DNA of 64,000 nucleotides from Bacteroidia bacterium (GTDB lineage Bacteria; Bacteroidota; Bacteroidia; Chitinophagales; Saprospiraceae), in NCBI GenBank assembly GCA_030430845.1, contig JAUIKE010000016.1, forward strand, positions 1 to 64,000, read 5' to 3'. Under the pieces are notes generated by a model, which was not told where the DNA came from, ran no database searches, and saw only the letters and a list, made by a program, of their open reading frames with translations. Shown piece by piece: positions 15,763-24,508 of the stretch. A program made the position numbers and the translations under genes. Position 1 is the first letter of the stretch; each line of letters begins with the position of its first letter.

Positions 15763-18700
15763 ATGAAAAACCCTCTTCTCCATACCCTCATCGCCGACCT
15801 CCTCCGCAGCCTGGAGCAGGAAGGTATTGCCCTGGGGACCGGCCGGCACCTCAAGGTGCAGGAGCTATGGAGAAGACTACCCGAAGACATCGAACCAGAA
15901 CGCCTCAAAACCCTCCTCGTTCCACTTTTTGCCACCAACCCTCAGGAACAGGAACGCTTTTACGCCGTTTTTGACAAAAGCTGGAGACGAGTACAGGATC
16001 TGAATAGGGTAGAAGAGGCCAAGCCCAAAGAACCCATAAAGGAAGAAGTAGCCGAAAAAAACTGGCGCTGGTTATTGTATATGGCCGCTGTACTTTTTTT
16101 GGCCGCCCTGGCCTGGATATTATTCAGAACGAATACCGCTTTTAAGCCTGTCAACAATTTTCATGAAATCCCTTTGAATATTTACCGGGGAGATACGCTC
16201 GTCCAGGATCCTATTTTGAGGAGAGAAGAAACAGACACATTACGCCAGCTAGCCTTTTTGGATGGAGAACAATATGCCATTGACTCGATATGGGGGGAAT
16301 ACGAGATCGATAGTTTTAATCAAATAATTATTCGAGCGGGCGATACGGTAGGACAGCATATAGATACCCTAGTGGTTAGAGCCTTGTATAATACAGGTCT
16401 GGATTCCATGCACTTTGTATTGAATTTATTGGAAAAACGAAGCACTCCTTTACCTGAAAAGGAAGTACTGCCTGAAAAGAAAGCTCCACGCCTAAAGACT
16501 AAAGAAATTCCCTACAAGCACGATTTGCCCATTCCAAATCAGGCGGCTTTAGAAAAAGAAGCTTTCTGGAAAAAAAATCGCTGGTGGATCAAGACCAGCT
16601 TGATCCTTTTGCTGGCCTTATTGATCGTTACCTTAGCGGAATGGCTGGAGCGCCGCCGTAAAAAAGCCGTGGCTCACTTGCAAAGAGCCCACAACGGCCC
16701 GCCCTATGCCTGGACGGTCGATCTGGACGAGCCGGAAGAACTGGCTGTGGGACTGCAAGCCAAACAGCTGACCAACCGACTGCGCCGACGTCAACTAGAA
16801 GACTACCATCGGATCGATATCCCGGCTACCGTAAAGGCCACAGCCCGCTCTGCCGGGCAGGTTCATTTACAGTACCGCCAGCCTTCCAAGCCCTCTGAAT
16901 ACCTCCTGCTCATCGACCGTAATGCGATGCAGGATCATCGGGCTCTTTTGTATGATAATTTATACGAATCCTTCAAGCAGGAAGAGGTCCATATTGATCG
17001 CTTTTTCTATGACGGCAGTCCGCAAGTGGTTTTTAACGAAAAATACCCTGGTGGATTACCACTCAAAGAGCTGCAACATCGCTTCAGTGAAGCTCGGCTT
17101 TTGATTGTAGGAGATGGTCAACGTTTTTTCAACCCCATTGATGGAGAATGGGCCGGCTGGACGGAGGAATTGAACAACTGGAAGGCACGCGGCTTGCTGA
17201 CAACCAAACCTTTGGACAAATGGTCGTACGATGAAGACCTCCTCGCTCAACGTTTTTTTCTGCTGCCTGCTACCTTACAAGGTGTCGACCGGCTCATTGA
17301 GCAATTCGAGTTGGTGGATCCCAAACCCTGGGAGGAGGTCGTTAAACAAATAGATGATTCCACTAAGGAAAGCATTGTATTCAAGGATGATCTGCTGACG
17401 ACCTTACAACAACATTTTTCCAACCATATGCTACAATGGATCGCTGCCTGTGCGGTGTATCCGCAATTGCAATGGAAGATGACTCTGCACTTAGGTAAAG
17501 AGCTCTCTACGGGACAGGACAATTTATTGACCGTAGAGAACATACTGAATCTCGTTCGGCTGCCCTGGTTTGTAGAAGGGAAAATTCCCGATCCGGCCCG
17601 GGTGGTATTGATCGAGTATCTAAAAAGGGAAGGATTGGAAACCAAAGTGAGGGAGACCATCAAGATTTTACTCGATAAAGCCCCCAGGCCCTCGGAGGAC
17701 TCGGTAGCTTATGAAAAGTGGCGGGTCAATCAATTATTTAACGAAATACAGGTCTCAGCTCCTTCTCCGAAAAGAAGGCAACTAAAAAGAGAGTTGGAGA
17801 ATTACCTAGAAGCTGGTTTTCAGCCTGATCAGATAACGATCCAGAGCCTAGAGAGAGAAAATGTGCCAGGCATGGCAGCAGAACTGCCTGACCGGTGGAA
17901 GGAATTATTATTTCGGGAAGGAGAAGGGATATTTGGTTTTAAGACAAGGTTATGGGCCGTTCCGTCCTGGTTAATCTTAAGCGGCTTGATTTTGTGGTTC
18001 AACCCTAATTATCGGGCTTGTAAAGGATATTTAGTCATTTTTGAAGACCAGCAACTCTGTCTGGAAACGGAGGCCGACCAGATTATTTATAATGACTATT
18101 TGTCTAGGAAGACCATCCGGGATGCCAGTCGGTTGGGAGGTTACGCTAATGCAAAGGTTGTGGTATTTCCTTTTGAGTATATAGGCAGTGATGGAAATGC
18201 ACAGAACACCGAGGATTTGCCTCAATCAGAGCAGGCTGCGATTGACATGACCGACACTCTTTATCAGTATTTCATAACTGGCTTAAGGGAAAGCATAGGG
18301 CTGGATATAGAGTCCATCCCACCCAATTTACCCTACGATGATAGACAAGATAATGTTAATACAGTGCGAAGGCTTGGTGCGGATTTCATTCTCAGTGGCA
18401 CAGCCCGACAAATTAATGGAGAATTCCAACTGAATGTTCATATTACGGACGGCTTAAGTGGCCGACAACATACTTCTCGAATGATTTCTGGGGTGGGAGG
18501 TACATTTAGGAGTTTTATCGATGATTCTATCAGCACTAAAATGTATAGTTTTCCAAGTATTGATGTCAACTCTCTTATTTACGGGACTTCTTTCACGCCG
18601 GAATTTTTTAAGATATACGAAAATCTTTACGTCGACCGAGGGCTGGACGCATTCTTCCCATTTGAGGCCAACTCCATGGTCCTACTGGATAGCTTTTCCA

Positions 18701-21261
18701 TTTATGCGGCCTATCTTCCTTCCCGTTTGGATGACCCTAAGGAATTGAAAGATGTCATGATCAATCCGCTCCAGGATTCCCTGGAGGCTTATAATCAACG
18801 AGAAAATGATGATCGGGGGCGATTGTTGGGTGACCAGTATATAGAAAACCTCGCTACGGCCTTGTATAACAAAGGTGTTGCCTTATTCAATACCTATCTC
18901 GATCTAAAAGAGGGGATTCTTTCCGATACGTTGGACCTGGCTCCACGTTACTTGGACGAGAGTGCCTTTAGTTTGTTATTGGCCAAAGATCTCCGGACCT
19001 CTATGCCGGAGGTTTTTACGGCTTTGCTCCGAGTGTATGGAGAAAACGAAACCCTTATTTTTCCCAAAACGCTCACTGGGCAGGTGACAGCGGCTGGTCG
19101 AGCCCTTACCGACGTTCAGGTTAGTTTTGAGGGCGGATACGATGCACTAACGGATGCCAATGGACAGTACACTATTAATTTGCCGGAGGACTGGGACAAC
19201 AACATTTTGCAGCTCAATTTTTTCAAACCAGGTTATCGTGTACAAAAGATAACACACATTTTGATTGACGAAAACAGTGATCAGGTCCGAACGGTTGAGC
19301 TAGCGCCCATTCCGCAAGATCAGGAAGATCAATTAGTTATATTCTCGGGGCCAAATTCCCCTTTGAAAGGCGTTCGAACCCGGACTGGGGACATCATTAT
19401 TCCGGCCAATTATAGCAACATAGAGAAAGATTCTGAAACGGGCTATTACCGGGTAGAAACACCGGCGACGCGTATTGGCTCTTCCTTTGGATATTATGAC
19501 CAGCGGGGTCAGATTGTGGTGCCGGCCATTTATTCTTACCTGGACTTTTACTCTGAAGGTTTAGCGGTAGCCTGGGAAAAAGATGGCAAGTTTGGGTATT
19601 TAAACGTTCAGGGTAGCAAGGCTTTTCCTTTTAACTTTGAAAGGGCCGAAGCATTTTCTGATGGTGAAGCAGAGGTGAGCGTACAAAACCCATTTAGTGG
19701 TGAGGCCGTTCGGTTTACCATTGGAAAAGATGGAAAGTGTACGGAGGCCGCTGCCTGTCCGTATGGGACTATAGTAGAAAATTACATTTTGGCTATATGC
19801 AGACAAGATCCCGGTGTTTTTGAAAGTAGGGTGATCGGCAAGGAAAAAGCAGCCGACATTTTCATGATCCTAAACACCGATTTCATGAGGATATTCTTCC
19901 CTCAGAGAATTTTGGAGACTGCTAATAATTGTTTGCCCGATGTTGAATTATTTGTCAATGGTTATTTAATCAACCTATACATATATGCTACACTAGCCGA
20001 CCAGATCCCGGAAGCTGCTAAAGAGAAGGTACTAGAACTGTTAAACACCCTGGAAGACGATCCTGAAACCCGGTCCCGGATGATCAGCAAAAACCCGAAT
20101 GTGGAGCAATGGATTAGTACTTTAGAGAATGCATTAGGCTTGAATGAGCAGCAAACGTTCACCGATCCCAATCCAATCGCAAGCCTGGGGACCTTCCGTT
20201 CGGGAGATAAGATCCTGTCATATTATTTTGATGTCAACCAGCCATTTGGTAAAGTAGCCGGCTATGATGTAGAGCGTGCTTCTCAAAATTATCTCAATAA
20301 ACTTCGTGGCCAAAATGCCACGGCCTCAGAAGGCCTGCCCTTCCAGGTCGATCGCCTGAAAAGCCTGGCCGATCAATTGTATCGAGAGCTTGGTCAAAAC
20401 TATGGACACACCATTGAGTTGATTGCCTATGCCGATAGTGAAGAAGGTGCCAATCAGACTTTGCTTCAGGCCAGGGTAGATGTCATTCAGGATTATTTGA
20501 TCAACTACAATAATGGTGCGCTCCGTCCTTTTGTTTCCGGCTCCGGTGTGATAAACATTATCAAAAACACCAAAGAAGGCATTCCGCGGCCCCCTACTAA
20601 CCAGTCACAGTCCGAATCTTATTCTACTACCGCCTGTAATAACCGCCGGGTGGATGTTATTTTCCGCCGCCGGACCCAGCATCAGCAGATTCAGCGGCCG
20701 CGGCAGGGGAATTCGGGAGCCCCTCAGCAGGGGGATAATTCCACGGTACCTACAGACAATGCCGTTAACATCCGTGATCGTGACGGCAACAGCTATCCCA
20801 TCAAGGTCATGGCGGATGGCAGGCGATGGATGACGAAGAATTTGAATATTCAAGTGAATGATTCGTGGTGTTATGAAAATAAGGCGGAGAATTGCGCGGA
20901 GTATGGGAGGCTGTATACCTGGGAAGCTGCTAAGGAGGCTTGTCGGTTGTTGGGGGATGGGTGGAGATTGCCGACAGATGAGGAGTGGGGGAGTTTAAGA
21001 GATGCATATGGAGGTGAACAGGGAGCCTACAAGGCATTAATTGAGGGTGGAGACAGTAAGTTTACTGCTCAGCTAGGTGGCTGGCGCAATAACATTGGCA
21101 GTTTCCACGACTTGGATTCAAATGGTTACTACTGGTCCAGTACGCCAAACGGTGGTTCCGGCGCGTGGAACTACTACTTCGACCGCAACTACGGTGAGTT
21201 ATATCGCTACTACTTCAATCGTGGAGACGGCCATGCCGTTCGTTGTCTTCAGGATGATTGA
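15763..21261 (+). CDS. Giant membrane protein: vWA-like core, TolB_N/WG/OmpA-like/Fib_succ exported part
   Basis: An 1832-residue multidomain protein. Residues 1-100 are probably cytoplasmic, with a membrane helix at about 101-121, an extracytoplasmic segment at 122-273, and a second helix at 274-294. The cytoplasmic region 295-728 includes a Rossmann-like unit (about 379-515: YLLLIDRNAMQ, ARLLIVGDGQRFF) that I read as a vWA domain with a degenerate metal site (D-x-N instead of DxSxS). A possible third helix is at 729-747. Then come TolB_N-like (about 798-905; VFPFEYIGSD, LGADFILSGTARQ), a carboxypeptidase-regulatory unit (1104-1180; TLTGQVTAAG), WG repeats (1200-1320), an OmpA-like domain (1480-1636; NNRRVDVIF) and a Fib_succ_major/FGE-like domain (1667-1832). 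It follows the MoxR gene, so it is the likely vWA partner. Domain limits are estimates. Confidence 0.72.
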   Translation: MKNPLLHTLIADLLRSLEQEGIALGTGRHLKVQELWRRLPEDIEPERLKTLLVPLFATNPQEQERFYAVFDKSWRRVQDLNRVEEAKPKEPIKEEVAEKNWRWLLYMAAVLFLAALAWILFRTNTAFKPVNNFHEIPLNIYRGDTLVQDPILRREETDTLRQLAFLDGEQYAIDSIWGEYEIDSFNQIIIRAGDTVGQHIDTLVVRALYNTGLDSMHFVLNLLEKRSTPLPEKEVLPEKKAPRLKTKEIPYKHDLPIPNQAALEKEAFWKKNRWWIKTSLILLLALLIVTLAEWLERRRKKAVAHLQRAHNGPPYAWTVDLDEPEELAVGLQAKQLTNRLRRRQLEDYHRIDIPATVKATARSAGQVHLQYRQPSKPSEYLLLIDRNAMQDHRALLYDNLYESFKQEEVHIDRFFYDGSPQVVFNEKYPGGLPLKELQHRFSEARLLIVGDGQRFFNPIDGEWAGWTEELNNWKARGLLTTKPLDKWSYDEDLLAQRFFLLPATLQGVDRLIEQFELVDPKPWEEVVKQIDDSTKESIVFKDDLLTTLQQHFSNHMLQWIAACAVYPQLQWKMTLHLGKELSTGQDNLLTVENILNLVRLPWFVEGKIPDPARVVLIEYLKREGLETKVRETIKILLDKAPRPSEDSVAYEKWRVNQLFNEIQVSAPSPKRRQLKRELENYLEAGFQPDQITIQSLERENVPGMAAELPDRWKELLFREGEGIFGFKTRLWAVPSWLILSGLILWFNPNYRACKGYLVIFEDQQLCLETEADQIIYNDYLSRKTIRDASRLGGYANAKVVVFPFEYIGSDGNAQNTEDLPQSEQAAIDMTDTLYQYFITGLRESIGLDIESIPPNLPYDDRQDNVNTVRRLGADFILSGTARQINGEFQLNVHITDGLSGRQHTSRMISGVGGTFRSFIDDSISTKMYSFPSIDVNSLIYGTSFTPEFFKIYENLYVDRGLDAFFPFEANSMVLLDSFSIYAAYLPSRLDDPKELKDVMINPLQDSLEAYNQRENDDRGRLLGDQYIENLATALYNKGVALFNTYLDLKEGILSDTLDLAPRYLDESAFSLLLAKDLRTSMPEVFTALLRVYGENETLIFPKTLTGQVTAAGRALTDVQVSFEGGYDALTDANGQYTINLPEDWDNNILQLNFFKPGYRVQKITHILIDENSDQVRTVELAPIPQDQEDQLVIFSGPNSPLKGVRTRTGDIIIPANYSNIEKDSETGYYRVETPATRIGSSFGYYDQRGQIVVPAIYSYLDFYSEGLAVAWEKDGKFGYLNVQGSKAFPFNFERAEAFSDGEAEVSVQNPFSGEAVRFTIGKDGKCTEAAACPYGTIVENYILAICRQDPGVFESRVIGKEKAADIFMILNTDFMRIFFPQRILETANNCLPDVELFVNGYLINLYIYATLADQIPEAAKEKVLELLNTLEDDPETRSRMISKNPNVEQWISTLENALGLNEQQTFTDPNPIASLGTFRSGDKILSYYFDVNQPFGKVAGYDVERASQNYLNKLRGQNATASEGLPFQVDRLKSLADQLYRELGQNYGHTIELIAYADSEEGANQTLLQARVDVIQDYLINYNNGALRPFVSGSGVINIIKNTKEGIPRPPTNQSQSESYSTTACNNRRVDVIFRRRTQHQQIQRPRQGNSGAPQQGDNSTVPTDNAVNIRDRDGNSYPIKVMADGRRWMTKNLNIQVNDSWCYENKAENCAEYGRLYTWEAAKEACRLLGDGWRLPTDEEWGSLRDAYGGEQGAYKALIEGGDSKFTAQLGGWRNNIGSFHDLDSNGYYWSSTPNGGSGAWNYYFDRNYGELYRYYFNRGDGHAVRCLQDD
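21080..21255 (+). other. Candidate DGR variable region in the Fib_succ domain
   Basis: The last 58 codons of the giant gene are rich in Trp, Tyr, Asn and Gly. They include eight consecutive codons ending in C (21171-21194: AAC TAC TAC TTC GAC CGC AAC TAC) and a later CGC TAC TAC TTC. This is the pattern expected when AAC codons of a template are mutated at their two adenines by a diversity-generating retroelement. The invariant end GHAVRCL fits a C-type-lectin/FGE fold core strand. No reverse transcriptase or template repeat is in the window, so this is a candidate only; Fib_succ domains are naturally Tyr/Asn-rich. Confidence 0.35.
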
Positions 21262-21295
21262 ATATTTGATCATTTCTTATTTCGAGCTATCGGAG

Positions 21296-21337
21296 GGCAA
21301 GCTTCAGCTTGCCAGGACGGCAAACTTCAGTTTGTCG
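21296..21337. repeat. REP-like palindrome pair, 5' of the RAYT
   Basis: Two small palindromes lie in tandem: GGCAAGCTTCAGCTTGCC (21296-21313) and GGCAAACTTCAGTTTGTC (from 21319), separated by AGGAC. They are the same units found on both sides of the transposase gene and at 55.8 kb. They lie 35 bases after the giant gene's stop and could end its transcript. The stretch 21338-21519 shows nothing else recognisable. Confidence 0.85.
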
Positions 21338-21519
21338 TAACATAAACAAAAGACCACTACGCAATTTTACTTATCTATTTCTAATTGCTGCATTGCCTAA
21401 TTATACTAAGCAATAAAATTGGTTTGTACTCTAATATGATTAGTATGGGCTATCGTGATATTGTATAATGAATTGATTATTTGTGGTTTATGTTGAAAAG
21501 GCCTATCTTGTTTTTCTCC

Positions 21520-21625
21520 ACAAGCTAAAGCTTGCGGTCCTGGCAAGCTGAAGCTTGCTGTCCTGTATCCTACTGGACAGCAAACTTTAGTTTGCCAGGA
21601 GAGCGAACTTCAGTTTGCTCCTCTC
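21520..21625. repeat. REP/BIME cluster upstream of the RAYT gene
   Basis: This cluster holds CAAGCTAAAGCTTG, GGCAAGCTGAAGCTTGC, CAGCAAACTTTAGTTTGCC and GAGCGAACTTCAGTTTGCTC, each a near-perfect palindrome. The two middle units are joined by a short spacer (21560-21576, TCCTGTATCCTACTGGA). The same order recurs at 22337-22436 downstream of the gene. Such paired palindromes flanking a RAYT gene are the expected BIME arrangement. Confidence 0.85.
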
Positions 21626-21681
21626 CTCCAGTGACCTAAACTATTGAGCGCATTCCCAATCACAAACTCAATATTTAAGTC

Positions 21682-22344
21682 GTGAAAAAAGCATACAAAT
21701 ACACTAAGCGCCGCTTACCGAGGCATCTCAATGCCGGATCTATTTATTTTGTCACAGTAATGCTTAAAGGGGCTATACCTAAGTCAGCCATAGATAAACT
21801 GAAAGCAGAATATCAAGAAAAGGTCCGTTTATTAGAACTTACACAGCCAAAAGACTTCAAGCTTAGAATGGCCGTGCTGCAGCAGGAACACCTCAAGAAG
21901 TATGACCAATATCTGGATCAAGTGCTTTACGGGCCGACTTATCTAGCGAAAGCCGAAATTGCCGAGATTGTTAAAGAACAATTCCACCGCTTTGAGGGGG
22001 AATTTTATGATCTGCTTGCCTATACCATCATGCCCAATCATTTCCATTTCCTTATTGATACGAGTATTCAAGTGGTGACCCAAGAGGTAGATCCCGAATA
22101 CATCCAGGAAGACTATACAGATTTATCTGAAATCATGAGACGCATTAAAGGGGCTTCTGCCAGATATGCTAATCTGGCTTTGGATCGGAAAGGAAACTTC
22201 TGGCAACATGAGTTTTTTGACCGAATAATAAGAAGTGAGAAGGGGGAGCAGTTTTGTGTTAATTATATATTGAATAATCCAGTGAAGGCGGGATTGGTGG
22301 AGAAATGGGAGGATTTTCCTCATACTTTTATCAAAACAAGCTAA
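21682..22344 (+). mobile_element. REP-associated tyrosine transposase (RAYT, Y1 family)
   Basis: A 220-residue single-strand transposase of the IS200/Y1 superfamily. The HUH motif is in MPNHFHFLI. The region SARYANLALDRKGNFWQHEFFDRIIR, read in two halves, carries the probable nucleophilic tyrosine (SARY) and the FWQ-E-FDR signature. YILNNPVKAGLV is the typical RAYT C-terminal block. It starts with GTG at 21682. RAYTs are domesticated or non-autonomous-style transposases that act on REP palindromes and usually occur as single genes. Here the gene is framed by REP clusters at 21520-21625 and 22337-22436. It may have inserted between the giant gene and the following OmpA-domain gene. Confidence 0.9.
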
Positions 22345-22436
22345 AGCATGTTTTCCTGGCAAGCTGAAGCTTGCTGTCCGGTAGGATACAGGACAGCAAA
22401 CTTTAGTTTGCCAGGAGAGCGAACTTCAGTTTGCTC
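22337..22436. repeat. REP/BIME cluster downstream of the RAYT gene
   Basis: Starting in the last codons of the transposase, this repeats the order seen upstream: CAAGCTAAAGCATG, GGCAAGCTGAAGCTTGC, CAGCAAACTTTAGTTTGCC, GAGCGAACTTCAGTTTGCTC. The spacer between the two middle units (TCCGGTAGGATACAGGA) is nearly the reverse complement of the spacer in the upstream cluster, while the palindromes keep the same orientation. The first unit is decayed (GCATG for GCTTG). Confidence 0.85.
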
Positions 22437-22503
22437 AAAGACACACTACACTTCCCTATTTCCCCGTTACTAAATTATATCCATTCACAAAACCCACATA
22501 TCC

Positions 22504-24249
22504 ATGAGACCAATTCTAGTTGTCCTGCTGCTGGGCATCGGAGTCCACCTCTCCGCTCAGCAACACAAAACCTACACCCTGTACTTCGACTTCAACGAAC
22601 ACCAATTAAGCGCTCAGGCAGAGCAGGCCTTGCAAAGCCTGCTTACTCAAGTGCTGGACCTGGACGAGTATAGCATCCAGATCGAAGCACATACCGACGA
22701 TAAAGGCACCCAGTCCTACAACCGTCGCCTGGCCGAAAGAAGAGCGAAAACAGTACAAGTATTCCTGGAAAAGAAAGGCCTCTCTATCGAATCCAGCAAT
22801 GTTATGAACTTCGGTGAAGATCGCCCTGCCTACAACAATGAGGAGGAAATGGGCCGACAACTCAATCGCCGCGTCGATGTGATCGTGACGACTGTGCCGC
22901 TGGAAAGCCTTGACGACTTGATGGCCAAGCTGCGAGGCGATAGTCGACAGATCTTCACAATCAATCCGAATGAATCCACCGAACTAACTGCTGATAACGG
23001 TACCACGCTTTGGATTCCGGCTGCTGCCTTCCAACTCAAGGATGGAAGCCTGCCTGCTGGGCCGATCGATCTTATTATAGAAGAACACTATAATAAGTCG
23101 GGCATGGTAACCAATGAACTCTCTACCCATTCCGGTGATCAAATGCTTGAATCAGGTGGTATGATCTATATCGGAGCCGAGTCGAAAGGACAGCCGCTGG
23201 ACATGCGCGAAGGCGTTTCACTGACGCTAGGTATGCCAACCAATGCTCAGCAGGAAGGTATGCAATTGTTTGATGCTCAGACAGATGCCGGTGGCCGGCC
23301 AGTCGACTGGATTCCCACCGGACAGGGTTTTGCACGCACTGAAAAGGAAGCCCTGCTGATCCCGCCTCAACCCAAATATCCTGTTTACATCAAATGGCGG
23401 TCGCCGGTTCATCGTAATTGGAAAGAAATGCCTCGTAAACCTGCTCCTATTAGTGTAGCTACCTATCGAGCCCCCCAAAGACCTGTATTGGAAAATGTAC
23501 AGTACAACCCACCTTTCCTAAAACAAGTATTTATGGGGAAAAAGAAGATAGAGGAGAAAAAGAGAAAAATTTATGAGGCCCAGGTGGCTCGCTATCATAA
23601 GAATATGATGAATTATGAAAAGCGTTTGCTGGCTTATGAAAGAGCTAAGGTTGAGCAAGAAAAAAAGTTGACGGCCTATCAATGGGCTTACGGAACCTGG
23701 GAAGGAATGGCCGTAGGAGATAGCCTGGAATTCACTCAAATGCATAATAAGTTAGAGACTGATTTTCGGGACCGGGTTCAGGAAAAATACCGTATTCGTT
23801 TGGCCGATTGGCAAAATACTCGTGATAGTATTATGACTGCTTATTACGATGCGCAAATGGAAAGAGGTGAGTTAACGATGGATGGCTTGAGCTATTATTT
23901 TTATAAAGTAGAAAGTCCCGGCTGGATCAATTGCGATCGCTTTTACAATGTTCCTCAAGAGGACAAAATGGCCTTGGCGGTTCGAGATGCGGATTATGAG
24001 GAAGAAAAAGTGTTTGTCGTCTTTAAAGAAATTAACAGCATGATGCGCCTTTATTCCAAACAAGGTGACCGCTACGTACAGAATAACCTTCCAAAGGATG
24101 CGGAAGTGAAAATTATTGCCTTAAAAGTTGATAATGGGATGCCTAGTATGGCAGTGCTGGATACCAGAGTAGGGGAGGAGCCGGTCATTGATCTGAAGTA
24201 TGAGGCTTGTAAGATCAAGGATATTAAGGAAGTTTTAGCAAATATTTAG
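22504..24249 (+). CDS. OmpA-domain exported protein with central coiled coil
   Basis: A 581-residue protein with a signal peptide (RPILVVLLLGIGVHLSAQ). Residues about 25-135 form an OmpA-like domain (YFDFNEHQLS, IEAHTDDKGTQSYNRRLAERRA, NRRVDVIV), which normally binds peptidoglycan. The middle has a beta-rich segment common in Bacteroidota surface proteins (FTINPNESTELTADNGTTLWIP), followed by a long charged helix region (about 345-460, KKKIEEKKRKIYEAQ). The C-terminal 130 residues match nothing I know. It is probably periplasmic or outer-membrane associated. It may have been part of the preceding multigene locus before the RAYT came between them; it shares the OmpA-like module with the giant protein. 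That link is inference. Confidence 0.75.
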   Translation: MRPILVVLLLGIGVHLSAQQHKTYTLYFDFNEHQLSAQAEQALQSLLTQVLDLDEYSIQIEAHTDDKGTQSYNRRLAERRAKTVQVFLEKKGLSIESSNVMNFGEDRPAYNNEEEMGRQLNRRVDVIVTTVPLESLDDLMAKLRGDSRQIFTINPNESTELTADNGTTLWIPAAAFQLKDGSLPAGPIDLIIEEHYNKSGMVTNELSTHSGDQMLESGGMIYIGAESKGQPLDMREGVSLTLGMPTNAQQEGMQLFDAQTDAGGRPVDWIPTGQGFARTEKEALLIPPQPKYPVYIKWRSPVHRNWKEMPRKPAPISVATYRAPQRPVLENVQYNPPFLKQVFMGKKKIEEKKRKIYEAQVARYHKNMMNYEKRLLAYERAKVEQEKKLTAYQWAYGTWEGMAVGDSLEFTQMHNKLETDFRDRVQEKYRIRLADWQNTRDSIMTAYYDAQMERGELTMDGLSYYFYKVESPGWINCDRFYNVPQEDKMALAVRDADYEEEKVFVVFKEINSMMRLYSKQGDRYVQNNLPKDAEVKIIALKVDNGMPSMAVLDTRVGEEPVIDLKYEACKIKDIKEVLANI

Positions 24250-24264
24250 AATTTGCTACTCAAC

Positions 24265-24465
24265 TTGTGATGCTAGGCCCTCCTTCGTCGGGCCGATGCT
24301 GTGATGCTCTTGTGGCCTATAGCCACAAGATGCTGGACGTTTGTATTCTCTCAAATATAGAGCAAGTTTATATTCATTTAGCAATAAAAGACGTCAGTAT
24401 CCTCACGCCACAGGTGTAAAAAGCATCATAGCATCGGCCCGACGAAGGAGGGCCTAGCATCACAA
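24265..24465. repeat. Long inverted repeat with 36-bp perfect arms
   Basis: Arms 24265-24300 and 24430-24465 are exact reverse complements (containing GGCCCTCCTTCGTCGGGCC). A further TGATGCT/AGCATCA extension lies just inside. The 129-bp interior has its own hairpin, CTTGTGGC (24309-24316) with GCCACAAG (24322-24329). It sits between the convergent OmpA-domain gene and truB, so it could be a bidirectional terminator. The interior structure and perfect arms also fit a MITE-like element. Confidence 0.85.
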
Positions 24466-24508
24466 TAAGGATAGGGTATTCAAAAAAGAGAGGCGATCAC
24501 AAACTTAA

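Noticed and set aside
20605-20853. Reverse-strand frame as a DGR template or reverse transcriptase fragment near the candidate variable region
   Set aside because: No reverse transcriptase motif (such as YxDD) was found in any frame near the locus, and no second copy of the variable region occurs in the window.
15763-21261. Giant gene as a fusion caused by assembly error
   Set aside because: The frame is continuous for 1832 codons with ordered domains and no in-frame stop or abrupt read-type artefact visible.
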